From NCBI GenBank assembly GCA_022769485.1, contig JALEJU010000028.1, positions 1 through 64,000 of the forward strand: a stretch of 64,000 nt of DNA, written 5' to 3'. The translations under genes and the position numbers were made by a program. The number at the start of each line of letters is the position of its first letter. Within the stretch, counting starts at the first letter, position 1. Shown here piece after piece: positions 51,813-60,949 of this stretch. The notes beneath the pieces are model-generated. The model was not told where the DNA came from and did no database searches. It saw nothing but the letters and a program-made list of their open reading frames with translations. This DNA is from Bacillota bacterium. GTDB lineage: Bacteria > Bacillota > Clostridia > Peptostreptococcales > Anaerovoracaceae.

Positions 51813-52709
51813 ATGCGAAACAGAGATACGTTTTCAAGTTATCATCCACTGGTCAATTTTTTATATTTTGGGCTGGTTCTGCTTTTTACAATGTGTTTTA
51901 TGCACCCGGTCTGCCTTCTGAGTTCTTTTGCGGCAGCTTTTTGCTACGGTGTAAATCTGAATGGGCGAAACAGCCTGCGGTTTACTCTGCGTTATCTGCT
52001 GCCGCTTTTTCTTCTGACATTAGTATTGGCTCCGGCTTTTACTCACGAAGGCGTGACTTTATTATGCTATCTTCCCTCCGGGAATCCCCTTACGCTGGAG
52101 AGTGTTTTCTACGGAGCAGCGGCGGCCGTTATGTTTGCGGCTGTTATCCTTTGGCTTTTTTGTTATACCGAAGTTATGACATCGGATAAGTTTGTTTATT
52201 TGTTTGGGCGGATTATTCCTGCCCTTTCTTTGGTGCTTTCTATGGCGCTTCGCTTTGTTCCGCGGTTTAAAACGCAGCTGCGCGCAGTGAGTCAGGCTCA
52301 GCGCGGGCTGAGGGGCGACGGGTTCCCGGAGGGGATAACAGTCCGCTTAAGAAACGGAATCGCGGCCTTTTCTGTTTTAATTACCTGGTGTATGGAAAAT
52401 GCCATCGAAACGGCAGACAGCATGAAGAGCCGGGGATACGGCCTGCCGGGGCGAAGCGCGTTTTCCGTTTATCGACTTGAAGAACGGGATGCCGCAGTCC
52501 TTTTCTGGTTAATTTTCTGCGGGATTTACGTTTTCAGCGGAGGACTTGCGGGTGCGTTTGAATGGAACTATTTTCCCTGTATGACCGGAGGTAAAACCAG
52601 CCTGTTTTCTTTGAGTTTTTTTGCAGTATATCTGGCGCTTTGCCTGACGCCGGTGGTTATAAACAGAAGGGAGGCGCGGCGATGGAATTGTTTGCAGTCC
52701 GAAATTTAA
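51813..52709 (+). CDS. ecfT: ECF transporter transmembrane component EcfT (CbiQ family)
   Basis: The 298-residue membrane protein has about five or six helices and the CbiQ-type coupling region MALRFVPRFKTQLRAV and IETADSMKSRGYG, where Ser/Ala-Arg-Gly motifs dock on the ATPases. It links ATP hydrolysis to tilting of the substrate-binding S component. It overlaps the next gene by 28 bases, so the two are made together. A short spacing of AAGGA to ATG may lower its translation. Confidence 0.88.
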   Translation: MRNRDTFSSYHPLVNFLYFGLVLLFTMCFMHPVCLLSSFAAAFCYGVNLNGRNSLRFTLRYLLPLFLLTLVLAPAFTHEGVTLLCYLPSGNPLTLESVFYGAAAAVMFAAVILWLFCYTEVMTSDKFVYLFGRIIPALSLVLSMALRFVPRFKTQLRAVSQAQRGLRGDGFPEGITVRLRNGIAAFSVLITWCMENAIETADSMKSRGYGLPGRSAFSVYRLEERDAAVLFWLIFCGIYVFSGGLAGAFEWNYFPCMTGGKTSLFSLSFFAVYLALCLTPVVINRREARRWNCLQSEI

Positions 52710-55378
52710 GCTTTTTCTATCCGAAGCAGCAGAAACCTGCCCTGAACGATTTGAACCTGGATGTTCGTCCCGGAGAATTTCTGGTTCTCTGCGGACCCTC
52801 CGGCTGCGGGAAATCCACTCTTCTGCGGCATTTTAAAAGCGCTCTGACGCCCTGCGGGGTTAGAACGGGTGAAATTTTTTTTAAAGGCAAACCTTTGGGG
52901 GATGTGCCTTTGAGAGAACAAACCTGCGGAATCGGGTTTGTACAGCAATCTCCGGAAAACCAGCTTGTAACGGATAAAGTATGGCATGAGCTGGCTTTTG
53001 GGCTGGAAAGCCTCGGGTACGATACCCCTGCGATTCGAAGCAGAGTGGCGGAAATCGCTTCTTTTTTCGGCATGGAATCCTGGTTTTACCGAAACGTTTC
53101 GGAGCTTTCGGGAGGACAGAAGCAGCTTTTGAATTTGGCTTCCATTCTGGTAATGCAGCCCTCTGTTTTGGTCTTGGATGAACCTGCCGGACAGCTTGAT
53201 CCCATTGCGGCTTCCGAGTTTTTGGGAATTTTAGGAAAAATAAACCGGGAATTGGGAACGGCTGTGGTTTTAACGGAGCACAGGCTGGAAGAAGCGATCC
53301 CTATGGCTCATCGGGTTGTGGTCATGGAACAGGGGAAGATTCTATGTGAAGGAAAACCTGCGGAGATCGGCGGAAGTCTTCGAAAAAACGGTCATTCCAT
53401 GTTTCGGGCTATGCCGGCAGCTATGCGTATTTGGGACGGTGCGGACGGAGAGGGAACATGTCCGGTTACCGTAAAGGAAGGCCGGGATTGGCTGAGAGAT
53501 TATGCAGAACATCACAAATTGCTGCCTTTACCGGGAAAAGCGGTTCCGGCGGAAAGCGACACAGTGCTTTCTGCGGAAGGCCTTCGGTTTCGATACGAAA
53601 AGGACGGCGCCGATGTGGTGCGTGATTTTTCTCTTTCCCTGCATAAAGGGGAATTCCTTGCTCTTTTAGGGGGGAACGGAACGGGTAAGAGCACCTGCTT
53701 AAAACTTCTGGCAGGACTGCTGCAGCCTCTGGACGGCACGGTTCAAAGAGACAGAAAGGCTATACTTTTACCCCAGGATCCCAAGCTTCTTTTTGTAAAG
53801 AAGACGGTGCGGGAGGATTTACAGGAGGTTTTGAAAAGAGAGTGCGTTTCGGAAGACGAGCGGATGGAAAAGCTGAAAAAAGCCGCAGCGTTTTGCGGAT
53901 TGGAAGAATTGCTGGATCGACATCCTTACGATCTGTCCGGAGGGGAACAGCAAAGGGCGGCTTTAGCAAAAGTACTCCTTTTCGAGCCGGAAATTCTCTT
54001 GCTGGATGAGCCCACAAAAGGATTGGACGCGGATTTTAAGCAGGAGCTGGGGGAGATGCTGGAGGCTCTTTTAAGGGAAGGAAAAACAGTGTTGATGGTA
54101 AGCCACGATGTGGAATTCTGCGCCGGTTATGCGCATACCTGCGCATTGTTTTTCGACGGAGCTGTGGTTTCTCAAGGAGAGCCCCGAACCTTTTTCTCCG
54201 GAAACCGGTTTTATACCACGGCGGCTGCCCGCATTGGGGGAGACCGCATTCCGGGTGCGGTTACCGCGGAAGATGTTATAAAAGCCTGCGGGGGAAATCT
54301 GCCGCATTTTGAAAAGCCGCAGACGTATAAGGATATTTCTTCCGAAAAAAAAAGCCGGGAACAGCAGCCGGAAACGGAAGCGGAAATGCAGAAGGAATCC
54401 GGGTCTTCTTCCGGCGGGAAACTGCCTTTGTGGAGAAAATGTATCGCTGTTTCGGCAGCCTGTGTCTGCATGGTTTTGTTTTTCTTTGCAGTAAAAAAAG
54501 CAGATTTAAATGTACTTTTCAGCGGAGCAGAAGGAGAACTTCTCGATTCAAACGATCTTTGCTTTTACGGAATTTTTACGGCGGCCTTGATTGTCCTGGC
54601 TTGGGCAGTGAGCCGCAGAGATAAAACGGCGGCTGTGCGATTACAGACTGTAAAGGCGGAACGGCGGCTGCCGGGAAGGACAAAAGCGGCGGCTGCCGCA
54701 GTGCTTTTATCGGCTCCCGTGACGCTGTTTGTCGGCAGTTGTTATTTGGATAATCAACGGTATTATTTTATAGCACTGTTAATTCTTTTAGAGTGTATGG
54801 CGCCGTTTTTTCTCATTTTTGAAGGAAGAAAGCCTCAGGCAAGAGAGTTGGTAATTCTCGCGGTACTTTGCGGGTTTGCGGTTGCGGGGCGGGCAGCGTT
54901 GTTTATGCTGCCGCAATTTAAGCCTGTTATGGCTGTTGTGATCATATCCGGCGCGGCTTTGGGCGGTGAAGCGGGATTCTTGGTGGGAGCTTTATCTATG
55001 CTGCTGTCAAATATGCTGTTTTCCCAGGGCCCCTGGATGCCGTGGCAGATGTTTGCCATGGGGCTGATCGGCTTTCTTTCCGGTGTGCTGTTTCAGAAGG
55101 GGCTGCTGGCACGCAGCCGGGGGGCTCTCTGCACATTCGGGGCTCTTTGCGCGCTGATTATTTACGGCGGCATTATGAATCCGGCTTCGGCGCTTATCTG
55201 GGCGCATACTTTGAGCAAAGAACTGGTCTTAACGTACTATTTGACGGGGTTTCCCATGGATCTTATGCACGCTGTATCCACGGCGCTGTTTCTTTGGTTT
55301 GCCGCGGAGCCTATGCTGGAAAAGCTGGAACGGGTTAGAACGAAATACGGATTGGCGGAAAAGAAAGAATCGGCATGA
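52682..55378 (+). CDS. Fused ECF ATPases with C-terminal membrane S-like domain
   Basis: One 898-residue chain holds two ABC ATPases and a membrane part. ATPase 1 has Walker A GPSGCGKST (about 38-46), LSGGQKQLLN and VLDEPAGQLDP. ATPase 2 has GGNGTGKST (about 330-338), LSGGEQQRAA and LLDEPTKGLD. A linker (about 530-580) leads to hydrophobic helices from about 585 to 885, with GAALGGEAGFLVGALSMLLSN and GPWMPWQMFAMGLIGF, the style of ECF S components. ECF modules usually use separate EcfA, EcfA' and S proteins, so the fusion is notable. ATG at 52682 follows GGGAGG by 7 bases. The substrate is not known; DUF4430 next door hints at cobalamin or a related ligand. Confidence 0.85.
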   Translation: MELFAVRNLSFFYPKQQKPALNDLNLDVRPGEFLVLCGPSGCGKSTLLRHFKSALTPCGVRTGEIFFKGKPLGDVPLREQTCGIGFVQQSPENQLVTDKVWHELAFGLESLGYDTPAIRSRVAEIASFFGMESWFYRNVSELSGGQKQLLNLASILVMQPSVLVLDEPAGQLDPIAASEFLGILGKINRELGTAVVLTEHRLEEAIPMAHRVVVMEQGKILCEGKPAEIGGSLRKNGHSMFRAMPAAMRIWDGADGEGTCPVTVKEGRDWLRDYAEHHKLLPLPGKAVPAESDTVLSAEGLRFRYEKDGADVVRDFSLSLHKGEFLALLGGNGTGKSTCLKLLAGLLQPLDGTVQRDRKAILLPQDPKLLFVKKTVREDLQEVLKRECVSEDERMEKLKKAAAFCGLEELLDRHPYDLSGGEQQRAALAKVLLFEPEILLLDEPTKGLDADFKQELGEMLEALLREGKTVLMVSHDVEFCAGYAHTCALFFDGAVVSQGEPRTFFSGNRFYTTAAARIGGDRIPGAVTAEDVIKACGGNLPHFEKPQTYKDISSEKKSREQQPETEAEMQKESGSSSGGKLPLWRKCIAVSAACVCMVLFFFAVKKADLNVLFSGAEGELLDSNDLCFYGIFTAALIVLAWAVSRRDKTAAVRLQTVKAERRLPGRTKAAAAAVLLSAPVTLFVGSCYLDNQRYYFIALLILLECMAPFFLIFEGRKPQARELVILAVLCGFAVAGRAALFMLPQFKPVMAVVIISGAALGGEAGFLVGALSMLLSNMLFSQGPWMPWQMFAMGLIGFLSGVLFQKGLLARSRGALCTFGALCALIIYGGIMNPASALIWAHTLSKELVLTYYLTGFPMDLMHAVSTALFLWFAAEPMLEKLERVRTKYGLAEKKESA

Positions 55379-55387
55379 GAAAACGCA

Positions 55388-55432
55388 GGAAAAGAAAAAG
55401 GATGCTGCCGGGCAGGCAGCGTCCTTCGGTGT
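55388..55432. terminator. Bidirectional terminator between convergent operons
   Basis: GGATGCTGCC and GGCAGCGTCC pair around a short loop. On the minus strand it is followed by TTTTTCTTTT and on the plus strand by TTCGGTGTTTTT, so it can stop both the ECF cassette and the leftward ABC operon. Confidence 0.75.
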
Positions 55433-55434
55433 TT

Positions 55435-56055
55435 TTAAAGCTGTCTTTTTTTATAAAAAGCAATGGACAGCAGCCAGGAAGCGGCATAAAGCAGGATGGC
55501 CGCACTTGCGATCACAAACATGGTCTGAAATGTTCCGATTCCGGGGGAAAGTTCCGGTATTTCCTTCAGCAGGGAAAGCGAGGAACATCCTATGCAGAAC
55601 AGCATGATCACGCTGATGTAGATAATACGGCCTTTTTGAGCGCCGAATTTAAATAAAAACGGAAGGATCACAGCCTGCGCTGTGATTCCGATGATCAGCG
55701 CAGCAGTCAATAAACTCAGGTAGTCACCTTCTCCGGGAGAAAACACTGTGAACCGGATGGCCATAATCAAAAGGACTGTCAGATTTGACAAAAGGCCTGT
55801 TATATATTTGCAGGAAACCAGCTGTGCTCGGGTGCAGGGGAGGGTCTGGCTGTAAATCGTCCATTTCTCCGCATCATCGTAAGCCAGCAGCGAGGCAGGT
55901 ATCATGCTGGAAAGGATGATGGGATAAAAAGTAAAGAACGTATCTGCAGAATCTCCGCTAAAGAAAGATACAGCCAGAAAAACAAGTACGATAAAGAGAA
56001 AAGAACGGCAGTATTTCGCTGTTGTATAAAAATCTTTTAAAAGCAGACCGGTCAT
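55435..56055 (-). CDS. ABC-2 type transporter permease
   Basis: The 206-residue protein has about six hydrophobic helices and the family-like opening MTGLLLKDFYTTAKYCRSFL, where a KD(F/L) amphipathic start precedes the first helix. The loop AYDDAEKWTIYSQTLPCTRAQLV is typical of short ABC-2 permeases in GntR-linked operons. It pairs with the ATPase encoded one base upstream. Substrate is unknown; relatives export antimicrobial peptides or are induced by wall stress. Confidence 0.8.
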   Translation of the reverse strand: MTGLLLKDFYTTAKYCRSFLFIVLVFLAVSFFSGDSADTFFTFYPIILSSMIPASLLAYDDAEKWTIYSQTLPCTRAQLVSCKYITGLLSNLTVLLIMAIRFTVFSPGEGDYLSLLTAALIIGITAQAVILPFLFKFGAQKGRIIYISVIMLFCIGCSSLSLLKEIPELSPGIGTFQTMFVIASAAILLYAASWLLSIAFYKKRQL

Positions 56056-56056
56056 G

Positions 56057-56899
56057 TTATTTCGCCTCCTTCATCATAAAAATAAATAGCTGTTCCAGAT
56101 CCGCAGGGGTGAGGGGCATATAGGGCGGAACGGCACTGCGCAGAACAAGGGCTTCCGCTCCGTAAGCAGATTCTTTTTTTCCCTTTATCGCTGCGGGATC
56201 CAGTTCCCGGAGTTGCTCCGGGGTGCAGCGAAGGATGCCGTATTGTTCCATCAGCAGATCTTTTTCTTCGCAGAGAAAGAGCTTCCCTTTGTGCAGGAAG
56301 GCCACATAATCGCAGATTTTTTCCAGATCACTGATAATGTGGGATGAAATGAGAACCGCGTGGTTTTCTTCTCTGGTGAATTCGCTGAACATATTGATAA
56401 TTTCATCCCGGACTACAGGATCCAGGCCGCTGGTGGGTTCATCTAAAATCAAAAGCTTCGGGCGGTGCGACAGCGCTATGGCAATCCCCAGTTTCATTTT
56501 CATGCCTTTTGAAAAATCTTTAAACGCTTTGTCTTTGGGGAGGGATAGTTTTTTCAGGTTATCCGCATAGGCGCTGCTGTCCCAATTTCGGAATGTTTTC
56601 CGCATGATATTTTCCGCTTTTTCAGCGGTCAGGAAGCCGGGGATACCGATTTCGTCCAAAACTACACCGATATCTTCCTTTATCAGACGAAGATCGCTTT
56701 GGTTATCCTTTTCCAGAATTTTAATACTGCCGGAGTCCCTCCGGATCATATTTAAAATCAATTTGATGACGGTGCTTTTTCCTGCTCCGTTTTCCCCTAA
56801 AAGACCCATAATGCAGCCGCAGGGCAGTGTTAAATTCAGATGATCCAGATAAAACCCCGGGTAGGATTTGCATAGATCTTTGATTTCAAGTGCGTTCAT
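56057..56899 (-). CDS. ABC transporter ATP-binding protein
   Basis: The 280-residue ATPase has Walker A GENGAGKST, a signature FSKGMKMKLGIA (degenerate SKGMK in place of LSGGQ, usual in this subgroup), and Walker B LLILDEPTSGLDP. The C-terminal tail is the type found in YtrB-like exporters. It lies 2 bases after the GntR regulator and 1 base before the permease, so the three genes form one tight operon. Confidence 0.92.
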   Translation of the reverse strand: MNALEIKDLCKSYPGFYLDHLNLTLPCGCIMGLLGENGAGKSTVIKLILNMIRRDSGSIKILEKDNQSDLRLIKEDIGVVLDEIGIPGFLTAEKAENIMRKTFRNWDSSAYADNLKKLSLPKDKAFKDFSKGMKMKLGIAIALSHRPKLLILDEPTSGLDPVVRDEIINMFSEFTREENHAVLISSHIISDLEKICDYVAFLHKGKLFLCEEKDLLMEQYGILRCTPEQLRELDPAAIKGKKESAYGAEALVLRSAVPPYMPLTPADLEQLFIFMMKEAK

Positions 56900-56901
56900 A
56901 G

Positions 56902-57276
56902 TTATTCCTCCGTAATATAATAGCGGAACATTTCCATAAGATCGTCTCTGCTTAAATTGCAGGAGCCGGCTAACTTCAGAATTTTTTCCATATACTCTTC
57001 GATTTTTTTCAGGTTTTCTTCCCGCAGCAGTTCTACGTTTTTCGGCGCCACAAAACAGCCTTTGCCGGCAATGGTATAGAGAAATCCTTCTTTTTCCAAT
57101 TCATCGTAAGCCCGTTTTGTGGTAATTACGCTGATTCGCAGATCTTTAGCCAGACTGCGAATGGAAGGAAGCATTTCGTCTTCCTGCAGGCTTCCGCTGA
57201 TGATCTGTGCTTTAATCTGGGAGTAGATCTGATCGTAAATGGGAGCGCCGCATTTATTGTCAATAAAGATATGCAT
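56902..57276 (-). CDS. GntR-family regulator, YtrA subfamily
   Basis: The 124-residue regulator has a winged helix (PIYDQIYSQIKAQIISGSL, LPSIRSLAKDLRIS, YDELEKEGFLYT) and only a short helical tail in place of a ligand domain, which defines the YtrA subfamily. Such proteins repress their own operon with ABC transporter genes. A palindrome that overlaps the promoter -10 (57300-57322) is the probable operator. Confidence 0.9.
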   Translation of the reverse strand: MHIFIDNKCGAPIYDQIYSQIKAQIISGSLQEDEMLPSIRSLAKDLRISVITTKRAYDELEKEGFLYTIAGKGCFVAPKNVELLREENLKKIEEYMEKILKLAGSCNLSRDDLMEMFRYYITEE

Positions 57277-57299
57277 AATAAGGTTACCTCATCGTTTTA

Positions 57300-57322
57300 C
57301 TGTTTATATACAATATATACAG
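57300..57322. promoter_or_regulatory. Candidate operator of the GntR/YtrA regulator
   Basis: A 23-base near-palindrome with CTGTTTATATA on one side and TATATACAG on the other, mismatched mainly at its centre. It covers the -10 of the regulator's promoter and lies 24 bases upstream of the GntR start, the usual autorepression layout. Confidence 0.6.
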
Positions 57323-57340
57323 AAGATACGGTTTTGTCAA
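57312..57340 (-). promoter_or_regulatory. Promoter of the GntR-ABC operon
   Basis: On the minus strand, TTGACA (57340-57335) and TATATT (57317-57312) with 17-base spacing. The -35 is perfect and the -10 matches five of six. Transcription would start near 57305. Confidence 0.75.
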
Positions 57341-57457
57341 TGCAAAAAAGAAAATTTGAAAAAAGCCTAATGGAAAGGACGCTGCGTTTATTCCGCTGTT
57401 TCATCCCTAAAGCGAATGTGGTAAAATAACAGAAGAGTTTAAACAGGGAGAAATGCT

Positions 57458-60400
57458 ATGAGTTTTACGCATTTGCATGTACATACAGAATACAGCCTGC
57501 TGGACGGGGCGGCCCGGATTAAAGACGTGGTCGCCCGGGCAAAGGAGCTGGGAATGGATTCCTTAGCCATTACGGATCATGGCGTGATGTTCGGCGTGAT
57601 TGATTTTTACCGGGAAGCGAAAAAGCAGGGAATCAAGCCTGTCATCGGCTGCGAAGTCTATACTGCGGCCAGGTCGCTGACGGATAAGGAAGCGGACAAG
57701 GATAAACAGCAGGGGCATCTGGTGCTTTTGGCTGAAACCGACGAAGGATACCGAAACCTGGTAAAAATCGTATCCCAGGCGTTTATTCGGGGGTTTTATT
57801 ACAAGCCGAGAGTAGACAAGGAGCTGCTTCGGCAGCACAGCAAGGGGCTGATTGCTCTGTCCGCTTGCTTGGCGGGGGACGTGCAGCGCTGTCTGCTTTT
57901 GGACGACTACGAAGGAGCGAAAAAGCAGGCTCTGGAATTTCTGGATATTTTCGGAGAGGGAAACTTCTTTTTGGAATTGCAGGATCAAGGGTTGGAAGAA
58001 GAACGGAAAATCCTTCCGTATATGAAGAGACTGCGGGAAGAAACCGGAATTCCCTTTGCGGCAACCAACGATGTGCATTATGTCCGCCGGGAGGACGCAG
58101 CGGCTCACGATATCCTGCTCTGCATCCAGATGGGGAAAACGGAGGATGACGAAGACCGTATGCGTTTCCCCAACGATGAGTTTTATTTAAAATCGGAAGA
58201 AGAGATGCGGCGGCTGTTTTCGGACATCCCGGAGGCGCTGGAAAATACGGCGGAAATCGCCCGGCGCTGCAATGTGGAGTTTACGTTCGGGGAGCTCCAT
58301 CTGCCGGAGTTCATTCCCCCGGCAGGTTTGGACAACCGGGCTTATCTGCGGCAGCTCTGCGAGGACGGGATGAAAGAGCGTTACGGAGATCCCGTATCCG
58401 CAGAACTGCGGCAGCGTTTGGAGTACGAACTGTCTGTGATCGAATCCATGGGGTATGTGGAATATTTTCTGATTGTCTGGGATTTTATCAATTACGCAAG
58501 AAGCAGAAATATTGTGGTGGGACCCGGAAGAGGCTCTGCCGCCGGCAGCATCGTAGCGTATTCCCTGCACATTACCGACATTGACCCCATTCGTTACGGC
58601 TTGATTTTTGAACGGTTTTTGAATCCGGAGCGGGTCAGCATGCCGGATATCGATGTGGATTTCTGCTGTGAGCGCAGAGAAGAAGTCATCGACTATGTTG
58701 TGAAGAAATACGGTGCAGAACGCGTCTGTCAGATCTGTACCTTCGGCACGATGAAGGCAAAGCAGGCGGTACGGGATGTGGGAAGGGCGATGAACATGCC
58801 TTACGGGCAGGTAGACGCAATTGCCAAAAAAATTCCCTTTGATCTGAAAATGACGCTGGATCGGGCTTTGGAAGCAAGCCCGGAGCTTCGGAAGGATTAC
58901 GACGAAGACAAAGAAATTCGCCGGCTGCTGGATACCGCAAGGGCGCTTGAGGGGATGCCCAGACACGTTTCCACCCATGCGGCAGGCGTGGTGATTTCGC
59001 AGAAAAACATAGACGAATATGTGCCTTTGTATTTGACTGATAAAGGGCCGGCAACTCAGTTTACCATGGTCACCATCGAAGAGCTGGGGCTTTTGAAGAT
59101 GGACTTTCTGGGGCTGCGGAACCTGACCATTATACGGGACGCGTTGGAGCTCATAAAGGACAATCACGGGATTGATATCGATTTTTCCAAAATGCAGTAT
59201 GATGATCCGGCGGCTTACGAGATAATCAGCAGCGGAAACACTATGGGCATTTTTCAGCTTGAAGGTGCCGGTATGCGGCAATTTCTGAAAAACCTGCGGC
59301 CCGACTGCTTTGAAGACATCGTGGCGGGAATTTCTTTGTACCGGCCGGGTCCCATGGCCTCGATTCCTACCTATATCGAGAATAAGAAGAACCCGGAGGC
59401 GGTAAAATACATTCATCCCAGTTTGGAGCCGATCCTGTCGGTGACTTACGGCTGTATGGTTTACCAGGAGCAGGTTATGCAGATTGTTCGGGATCTGGCG
59501 GGTTATACATACGGCCGAAGCGATTTGGTGCGGCGGGCCATGAGCAAGAAAAAGCGGGATGTCATGGAAGAAGAAAAGAAATTCTTTATCTATGGCAAGG
59601 ATGATGAAAACGGCAATCCGGAGATTATGGGCTGTGTGCGGAACGGGATACCGGAAAAAGCGGCGGAAGAGATTTACGCTCAAATGGTCAGCTTTGCGGA
59701 ATACGCGTTCAACAAATCACATGCGGCGGCATACGCTGTTTTAGCCTACGAGACTGCCTGGCTGAAAGTTCATTATCCTGTTGAATTCATGGCCGCTTTG
59801 ATGACCAATGTGATCGGAGATTCCAATCAGATTGCGGATTATATCCGGGACTGCCGGGAAATGGGTATCCCCGTTCTGCCTCCCGATATCAACGAGAGCG
59901 GACGGTCGTTTACCGTCAAGGACGGAAGCATCCGGTTCGGCCTGCTGGGGGTAAAAAATGTGGGCGAAGGCGTAGTGAACGCCATCCTGGAAACCAGGGA
60001 GGAAAAAGGGAAGTATAAGGATTTATTTGACCTGGTCAATAATGTAGATGTTCGGGAGATGAACAAAAAGGCGCTGGAAAGTCTGATTCGGGCAGGTGCG
60101 CTGGACAGCATGAATGAAAATCGGGCGCAGTATCTGGCTGTTTACGAAGGTGTTTTGGAAAGCGCCCAGAATGACGCCAAAAAAAATGTGGCCGGTCAGA
60201 TGTCTCTGTTTGAAGCGGCGGGCGCGGTGATGCAGGATGCGGAACTCTCCCGCAGCCTGCCGGATGTGGCGGATTTTCCGAAAAAAATGCGCATGGCCAT
60301 GGAAAAGGAGATGCTGGGTGTTTATATCAGCGGCCATCCGCTGAACGAATACGAAGAGCGGCTGAAAGCCATTGAAACCGTTACCACAAAAGAACTGATC

Positions 60401-60922
60401 CATGCGGAGGAAAGTACGGAAATTCAGGACGGAATGACCGTGGTTTTAGCGGGCATTATTACGGCGAAAAAAGTTCTGGTGACAAAGAGAAACACGCAGA
60501 TGGCGTTTCTGCAGCTGGAAGATCTGTGCGGGGCGGCGGAGCTGATCGTATTTCCCAATGTGTATGAGCGTTCCCAGCATCTGATAGCAGAGGACCAGGT
60601 TGTAGTTGTGCAGGGGAGAGTAAGCTTCAAGGAGGATGAAGCGCCTACTTTGCTGGCGGAAAAGGTTTTTTCTCTGGATGAATATGAGCAGCAGCATGCT
60701 TCCGGCCCTGTAAAGCTCCGCGTTCCGGAAAGCATGGATGAGGAAAGCACGCTGGCAGCTTTGATGCAGATCATGAAACGGCATCCCGGAGATCGTCCGG
60801 TGATTCTTTATCTGAACGGCGGGAAAAAACGCCTGAAGGCGGGAACCGACCTGTGGGTTAAGGCGGATGCCGGGTTCTACCGGGAGGCGGAAGAACTGAT
60901 CGGTAAAGAAAATGTGAAATAA
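57458..60922 (+). CDS. dnaE: DNA polymerase III alpha subunit
   Basis: The 1154-residue replicase has a PHP domain (HLHVHTEYSLLDG at 5-17), the palm with PDIDVDF (Asp397, Asp399, Asp401 region), fingers, the beta-clamp binding region and a C-terminal OB fold (TVVLAGIITAKKVLVTKR in part: GIITAKKVL). Length and order fit DnaE1 or DnaE3 of Clostridia, distinct from PolC. GGGAGAA precedes ATG at 57458. It is divergent from the GntR operon with 180 bases between. Confidence 0.96.
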   Translation: MSFTHLHVHTEYSLLDGAARIKDVVARAKELGMDSLAITDHGVMFGVIDFYREAKKQGIKPVIGCEVYTAARSLTDKEADKDKQQGHLVLLAETDEGYRNLVKIVSQAFIRGFYYKPRVDKELLRQHSKGLIALSACLAGDVQRCLLLDDYEGAKKQALEFLDIFGEGNFFLELQDQGLEEERKILPYMKRLREETGIPFAATNDVHYVRREDAAAHDILLCIQMGKTEDDEDRMRFPNDEFYLKSEEEMRRLFSDIPEALENTAEIARRCNVEFTFGELHLPEFIPPAGLDNRAYLRQLCEDGMKERYGDPVSAELRQRLEYELSVIESMGYVEYFLIVWDFINYARSRNIVVGPGRGSAAGSIVAYSLHITDIDPIRYGLIFERFLNPERVSMPDIDVDFCCERREEVIDYVVKKYGAERVCQICTFGTMKAKQAVRDVGRAMNMPYGQVDAIAKKIPFDLKMTLDRALEASPELRKDYDEDKEIRRLLDTARALEGMPRHVSTHAAGVVISQKNIDEYVPLYLTDKGPATQFTMVTIEELGLLKMDFLGLRNLTIIRDALELIKDNHGIDIDFSKMQYDDPAAYEIISSGNTMGIFQLEGAGMRQFLKNLRPDCFEDIVAGISLYRPGPMASIPTYIENKKNPEAVKYIHPSLEPILSVTYGCMVYQEQVMQIVRDLAGYTYGRSDLVRRAMSKKKRDVMEEEKKFFIYGKDDENGNPEIMGCVRNGIPEKAAEEIYAQMVSFAEYAFNKSHAAAYAVLAYETAWLKVHYPVEFMAALMTNVIGDSNQIADYIRDCREMGIPVLPPDINESGRSFTVKDGSIRFGLLGVKNVGEGVVNAILETREEKGKYKDLFDLVNNVDVREMNKKALESLIRAGALDSMNENRAQYLAVYEGVLESAQNDAKKNVAGQMSLFEAAGAVMQDAELSRSLPDVADFPKKMRMAMEKEMLGVYISGHPLNEYEERLKAIETVTTKELIHAEESTEIQDGMTVVLAGIITAKKVLVTKRNTQMAFLQLEDLCGAAELIVFPNVYERSQHLIAEDQVVVVQGRVSFKEDEAPTLLAEKVFSLDEYEQQHASGPVKLRVPESMDEESTLAALMQIMKRHPGDRPVILYLNGGKKRLKAGTDLWVKADAGFYREAEELIGKENVK

Positions 60923-60949
60923 AAATTCGTTTTGAAGGGAATGAACACG

